In this document: positions 60,413 to 64,000 of the stretch, one piece after another
How positions within the stretch are numbered: the first letter of the stretch is position 1
Layout: each line of letters opens with the position of its first letter
Source: Pseudomonas sp. 30_B
GTDB lineage: Bacteria > Pseudomonadota > Gammaproteobacteria > Pseudomonadales > Pseudomonadaceae
Direction: 5' to 3'
Length of the DNA: 64,000 nt
Assembly: GCF_017491605.1 (NCBI RefSeq)
Contig: NZ_JAFGYY010000019.1
Location: 1-64,000 of the forward strand
Translations under genes and position numbers: made by a program
Notes under the pieces: generated by a model
What the model was told of the DNA's origin: nothing
What the model saw: only the letters and a program-made list of their open reading frames with translations
The model's database searches: none

Positions 60413-61444
60413 TCACGTCACTTCGGCCACGCATTGCGCGGCCAGATGGTTGACCAGCGCCGCCGCGAGCTCGCGCGGGTCGGCGGTCAGCGTGCTGTAG
60501 CCGCCCTCGCGCAGGCTGTCGGGCATGCTCGAACAGGCACAGCTTTCGGCGCGCTGGGTCCAGATTTCCGCGCCCTGCCGGCGCACGTAGGCCGCCGCCG
60601 CGCTGCCGTCGCTGCACATGCCGCTGAAGACGATCACGCCGCAACGCTCGCCATACTGCTGGGCCAGGTTGAGCATCATCTGGTCGACCGAGGGGCTGTA
60701 CGGCTCCGGCCAGGGACGGTCGAGGACGCGCATCCGCGCTTCGTCGTCGAAGCCCAGCTCCTGGCTGATCGGCACCACCACCACTTCGCCGCAACGCACC
60801 GGGTCGCCGTCGCGCACGGTATTCACATGCCACTGGCTGTGCCGGCCGACCGCCTGGGGCAGGCTGGCCTCGAACGCCGGGTCGATGTGCTGGGCGTAGA
60901 GGAAGCCGACCGGCAGGGCACCGGGCAGCGCGTCGAGGAAGGCCTTGACCGCCGCCGGGCCGCCCATCGAGGCCGCCAGCAGCCAGACCTGCGAGGCCGG
61001 CTCGCCGGCTTTCAGCGGGGAGGCAGCCAAGTCGTCGGGCAGCGTTACGCGGGTCGGCCGCTGCGCTTCGTCGAGCAGCGCCGCGAGGCTGCGGCCGACG
61101 CCGGCGCTGGGGTCCCCCACCAGCTTGCGCAGCTTGGACACCAGCCGCCGCTCCCAGCGCGGGTAATGTTCGGAATGCCGCTCCGGCGCATGGCCCTCGC
61201 CGAACAGCACGGGAATCCGCGACTGCTCCAGCAGGTTGTCCACCAGGGGCGAGTCCTCCTGCTGCGCCAGGTCCACCAGCCAAAGGTCGGTCTCGCAGGC
61301 GTCCAGCTGCTCGCCGTCCAGGCGCGCCGGGTCGGCGTTGAGCACCACCTGGTAGCCGTGGCCGGCCAGGGCCTGCGCCAGCACGTGGCGTTGCAGGGAG
61401 GTATCGGCGATGACCGCGATGCGCGGCGTACTCTGCTCAGACAT
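60413..61444 (-). CDS. chpB: Protein-glutamate methylesterase ChpB
   Basis: 343 aa CheB-type enzyme. A receiver-like N-terminal domain (RIAVIADTSLQRHVLAQAL; LWLVDLAQQED) precedes a methylesterase domain with the triad in AASMGGPAAVKAF (Ser), YAQHIDPAFE (His) and FSGMCSDGSAAA (Asp). It demethylates the receptor of the Pil-Chp system. The start overlaps the chpA stop by 8 bases. Confidence 0.9.
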   Translation of the reverse strand: MSEQSTPRIAVIADTSLQRHVLAQALAGHGYQVVLNADPARLDGEQLDACETDLWLVDLAQQEDSPLVDNLLEQSRIPVLFGEGHAPERHSEHYPRWERRLVSKLRKLVGDPSAGVGRSLAALLDEAQRPTRVTLPDDLAASPLKAGEPASQVWLLAASMGGPAAVKAFLDALPGALPVGFLYAQHIDPAFEASLPQAVGRHSQWHVNTVRDGDPVRCGEVVVVPISQELGFDDEARMRVLDRPWPEPYSPSVDQMMLNLAQQYGERCGVIVFSGMCSDGSAAAAYVRRQGAEIWTQRAESCACSSMPDSLREGGYSTLTADPRELAAALVNHLAAQCVAEVT

Positions 61445-64000
61445 GGGTCTTCACCAGGCTCAGGATGCTCTCCAGCAGTTCAGTCTCCTGGTACGGCTTG
61501 CCCAGGTACTGGTTGACGCCGATCGCCAGGGCGCGGTCGCGGTGTTTCTCACCGGTACGCGAGGTGATCATGATGATCGGCAGGTCCTTGAGTTGTTCGT
61601 CGTGGCGCACCAGGGTCGCCACTTCGAAGCCGTCCATGCGCGGCATCTCGATGTCCAGCAGCATGATGTCGGGCTTGTGGTCCTGCAACTGGGCGATGGC
61701 GTCCACCCCGTCCTTGGCGGTGAGCACGTTCATGCCGTTGCGCTCCAGCAGGCGGCTGGTGACCTTGCGCACGGTCACCGAGTCGTCCACCACCATGACC
61801 AGGGTCGGGCGCTGGTGCTCGACTTCCGCCACCGCCGGGCCGGCCAGCTGACGGCGCGGCTGCGCCTGCAGGGCGTGGGCATGGCGTACCCGGATGGTCG
61901 CCAGCAGGTCGAGAATCACCACCACGCGGCCGTCACCGAGGATGGTCGCGCCGGAGATGCCGGCCACCCCGGCGAACTGCGCGCCGAGGCCCTTCACCAC
62001 GATTTCGCGGGAGCCCGCCAGGGCGTCGACCTGCACCGCCACGGCGTGGTCCGCCGAGCGCACCAGGATCACCGGCAGCGGCAGCGACTGGCCTACCAGC
62101 TTCGGGTGCTGGCCGTTGTTGAGCAGGTCGCCCAGGTACTTCAGTTCGTAGTCCTGGCCTGCGTATTCGAAGCGCGGCGAGGCGCCGCCCTCGGCCGCGG
62201 CCTGCTCGTAGAGCGCCTCCAGCTCGAAGGGGGAAACCCGCACGATGCCTTCGATGGTGTTCAGCGGCAGGGCGTACAGGTCTTCGCCGGAAAGCACCAT
62301 CAGTGCACGGTTCACCGATACGGTGAACGGCAGGCGGATGTTGAAGTGCGTGCCCTCGCCCAGCGTCGAGTGGATGCTGATGGAGCCGCCCAGCTGCTTC
62401 ACTTCGGACGCGGCGACGTCCATGCCGACGCCACGGCCGGAAATCTGGGTGATCTTCTCGGCGGTGCTGAAGCCGGCCTCGAGGATGAACTGCAGCACCT
62501 CGTGGTCGGTCAGGTCGCTGTCCTCGGTCATCAGGCCACGCTCGATGGCCTTGCGCCGAACCGCGTCGAGGCGGATGCCGCCACCGTCGTCGCCCAGGGT
62601 CAGGAGGATGTCGCCACCCTCGCGGCCGAGGGTCAGGCGGATGGTGCCGACTTCCGGCTTGCCGGCCTGGCGGCGCAACTCGCCGGACTCGATGCCGTGG
62701 TCCACCGCGTTGCGCAGCATGTGCTCCAGCGGCGCGACGATGCGTTCGAGCACGGTACGGTCCATTTCGCCTTCGGCGTTGCTGACCACGAACTCCACCT
62801 GCTTGCCCAGCTCGTTCGCCACTTGCCGGACGATCCGGCGCAGGCGCGGCACCAGGCGGTCGAAGGGCACCATGCGGGTGCGCATCAGGCCTTCCTGCAG
62901 CTCGGTGTTGACCCGCGCCTGTTGCAGCAGCAGGGTCTCGGCGTCGCGATTCTTCGCGGCCAGGGTTTCCTTCAGGTCGAACAGGTCGGACGCGGACTCG
63001 AACAGCGCGCGAGAGAGCTGCTGCAGCTGCGAGTAGCGGTCCATTTCCAGCGGGTCGAAGTCTTCGTAGCCGGCGCGCTCGGCGTCGGCCTGGTGGCGCG
63101 AGAGGATCTGCGCCTGGGTCTCGGTGTCGAGGCGGCGCAGCTGGTCGCGCACACGCTCGATGGTGGCTTCCATTTCCGTCAGGGTCGAACCGACGTCGCT
63201 CACCTGCTGCTCCACGCGGCCCCGGAAGATGGAGGTCTCACCGGCGAGGTTGACCAGGCCTTCCAGCAACTGCGCGGGGACTTTCACCAGTTCCTGCGGC
63301 GCACGGCGGGCTGCCGCGTCCTGGGCGGCCTCCTGGGCGCGACGGACGAACGGCAGCACCACCGGCGCCTCGACGCGCTGCGGCACGGTGGCGGCCATGA
63401 TCGCCTCCGGCAGCACGCTCGGCAGGGCCGGCGGGAGCGGCGCTTCGGGCGCAAGCGGCGCCGGCTCGACGGCGGCCACCTCGTCGGTGTCGCCCAGGTG
63501 CTGGCGCAGCTGATCGACTTCGGACTGCAACCCTTCGAAGCCGGACTGCACGTCCAGCAACAGGCTTTCCGGCCAGGGCGCGCCCTGCTGCTGGGCCTCG
63601 GACAGATGCTGTTCGAGGTCGTGGGCCAGGTCGCCCAGGCCAGCCTGGCCGGCCAGGCGCGCACCGCCCTTGAGGGTGTGGAGGATGCGCAGCAGCTCGT
63701 CCAGCGCACCGTTCTCGCGCTCGGCGTCCCAGCGACCCAGGGCCTGCTCCATGGCGTCGAGGAGGTCGTCGGCTTCTTCGAGGAAGATGTCGAGGATGTC
63801 CGCTTCCGGACCCTCCGGCAGGCTCGGCTCGGCGCTCAGCGCCTGCAGGCTGACACTGCTGGGGATGCTCAGTTGCTCGTCGGGGTTCGCGCGAAATCGG
63901 CGGATCGCCTCGATCAACGAGTCGCCCTCCGGTATCCGACGGTGCCCCTGGACGGCCTCGAGCATCTCGGCGAGACGGTCGTGGCAACGCTGCAGCAGTT
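61437..64000 (-). CDS. chpA: Hybrid chemotaxis kinase ChpA, C-terminal part (cut by window end)
   Basis: The reading frame is open to base 64000, so this is the last ~854 residues of a larger protein (ChpA is ~2,470 aa in P. aeruginosa). In order: an HPt domain with phospho-His in LHTLKGGARLAG (~63.66 kb), a dimerisation region, the HATPase with HMLRNAVDHGIESGELR, DDGGGI and GRGVGMD (~62.8-62.4 kb), a CheW-like domain (~62.3-61.9 kb) and a C-terminal receiver with phospho-Asp in MLLDIEMPRMDG (~61.65 kb). It drives PilG/PilH phosphorelay for surface sensing. Confidence 0.95.
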   Translation of the reverse strand, partial: LLQRCHDRLAEMLEAVQGHRRIPEGDSLIEAIRRFRANPDEQLSIPSSVSLQALSAEPSLPEGPEADILDIFLEEADDLLDAMEQALGRWDAERENGALDELLRILHTLKGGARLAGQAGLGDLAHDLEQHLSEAQQQGAPWPESLLLDVQSGFEGLQSEVDQLRQHLGDTDEVAAVEPAPLAPEAPLPPALPSVLPEAIMAATVPQRVEAPVVLPFVRRAQEAAQDAAARRAPQELVKVPAQLLEGLVNLAGETSIFRGRVEQQVSDVGSTLTEMEATIERVRDQLRRLDTETQAQILSRHQADAERAGYEDFDPLEMDRYSQLQQLSRALFESASDLFDLKETLAAKNRDAETLLLQQARVNTELQEGLMRTRMVPFDRLVPRLRRIVRQVANELGKQVEFVVSNAEGEMDRTVLERIVAPLEHMLRNAVDHGIESGELRRQAGKPEVGTIRLTLGREGGDILLTLGDDGGGIRLDAVRRKAIERGLMTEDSDLTDHEVLQFILEAGFSTAEKITQISGRGVGMDVAASEVKQLGGSISIHSTLGEGTHFNIRLPFTVSVNRALMVLSGEDLYALPLNTIEGIVRVSPFELEALYEQAAAEGGASPRFEYAGQDYELKYLGDLLNNGQHPKLVGQSLPLPVILVRSADHAVAVQVDALAGSREIVVKGLGAQFAGVAGISGATILGDGRVVVILDLLATIRVRHAHALQAQPRRQLAGPAVAEVEHQRPTLVMVVDDSVTVRKVTSRLLERNGMNVLTAKDGVDAIAQLQDHKPDIMLLDIEMPRMDGFEVATLVRHDEQLKDLPIIMITSRTGEKHRDRALAIGVNQYLGKPYQETELLESILSLVKTHV

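Overview
This 64 kb window is a high-G+C stretch of Pseudomonas chromosome, densely packed with core genes and free of insertion sequences, phage or integron genes, tRNAs and rRNAs. The clues to the genus are a medium-chain-length PHA cluster (phaC1-phaZ-phaC2-phaD, phaI-phaF), a mexR/mexAB-oprM efflux locus, the chp (Pil-Chp) chemotaxis genes, creBC, and many Pseudomonas-type REP/REPIN repeats (GTAGGAGCGAGC core). MexR and the gene order differ from what I remember of P. aeruginosa PAO1, so I suggest a member of the P. aeruginosa group (nitroreducens/knackmussii/citronellolis-like). The species is inference.

Layout. 0.1-2.8 kb: creB-creC behind a secreted retropepsin-like protein. 2.9-9.4 kb: acyltransferase, two tandem DUF2780 genes, an MFS pump, a second retropepsin-like protein, a cold-shock protein and dbpA. 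9.6-15.7 kb: yccS-like transporter, a frameshifted solute-binding-protein gene, a PAP2 lipoprotein phosphatase and an nfeD-slipin pair. 15.8-19.7 kb: malic enzyme, M48 lipoprotein protease, secreted nuclease and rpmE. 19.9-27.4 kb: priA, argS, a SPOR protein, hslVU behind a heat-shock promoter, and DUF971. 28.0-35.3 kb: the PHA cluster. 35.4-41.5 kb: ubiE-ubiJ-ubiB, hisI-hisE, tatABC and an rsmE paralogue. 41.7-46.1 kb: two chemoreceptors and a UPF0158 gene. 46.4-52.9 kb: oprM-mexB-mexA with divergent mexR. 52.9-58.1 kb: YceI, cytochrome b561, amine oxidase, bioA and a second rsmE. 58.4-64.0 kb: chpE-chpD-chpC-chpB and the 3' part of chpA, which runs off the window.

Genes acting together: PhaC1/PhaC2 polymerise (R)-3-hydroxyacyl-CoA, PhaZ mobilises the polymer, PhaF/PhaI coat and position granules, and PhaD activates the cluster. 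UbiE/UbiJ/UbiB serve ubiquinone synthesis. HslV/HslU form one protease, TatABC one translocase, and MexAB-OprM one tripartite pump repressed by MexR. ChpA/B/C belong to the surface-sensing and twitching chemosystem.

Most notable non-coding signals: a nested multi-stem element between phaZ and phaC2 (30713-30889), a 13-bp inverted repeat in the mexA leader, two adjacent MexR-type operators, a sigma-54 motif before phaC1, a sigma-32 promoter before hslV, and an rpmE terminator that overlaps the coding start of the next gene. From memory of PAO1, the window joins blocks that lie on opposite sides of the origin there, with junctions near 15.7 kb and 46.2 kb. I found no clearly new protein system; most of the novelty is regulatory and structural.
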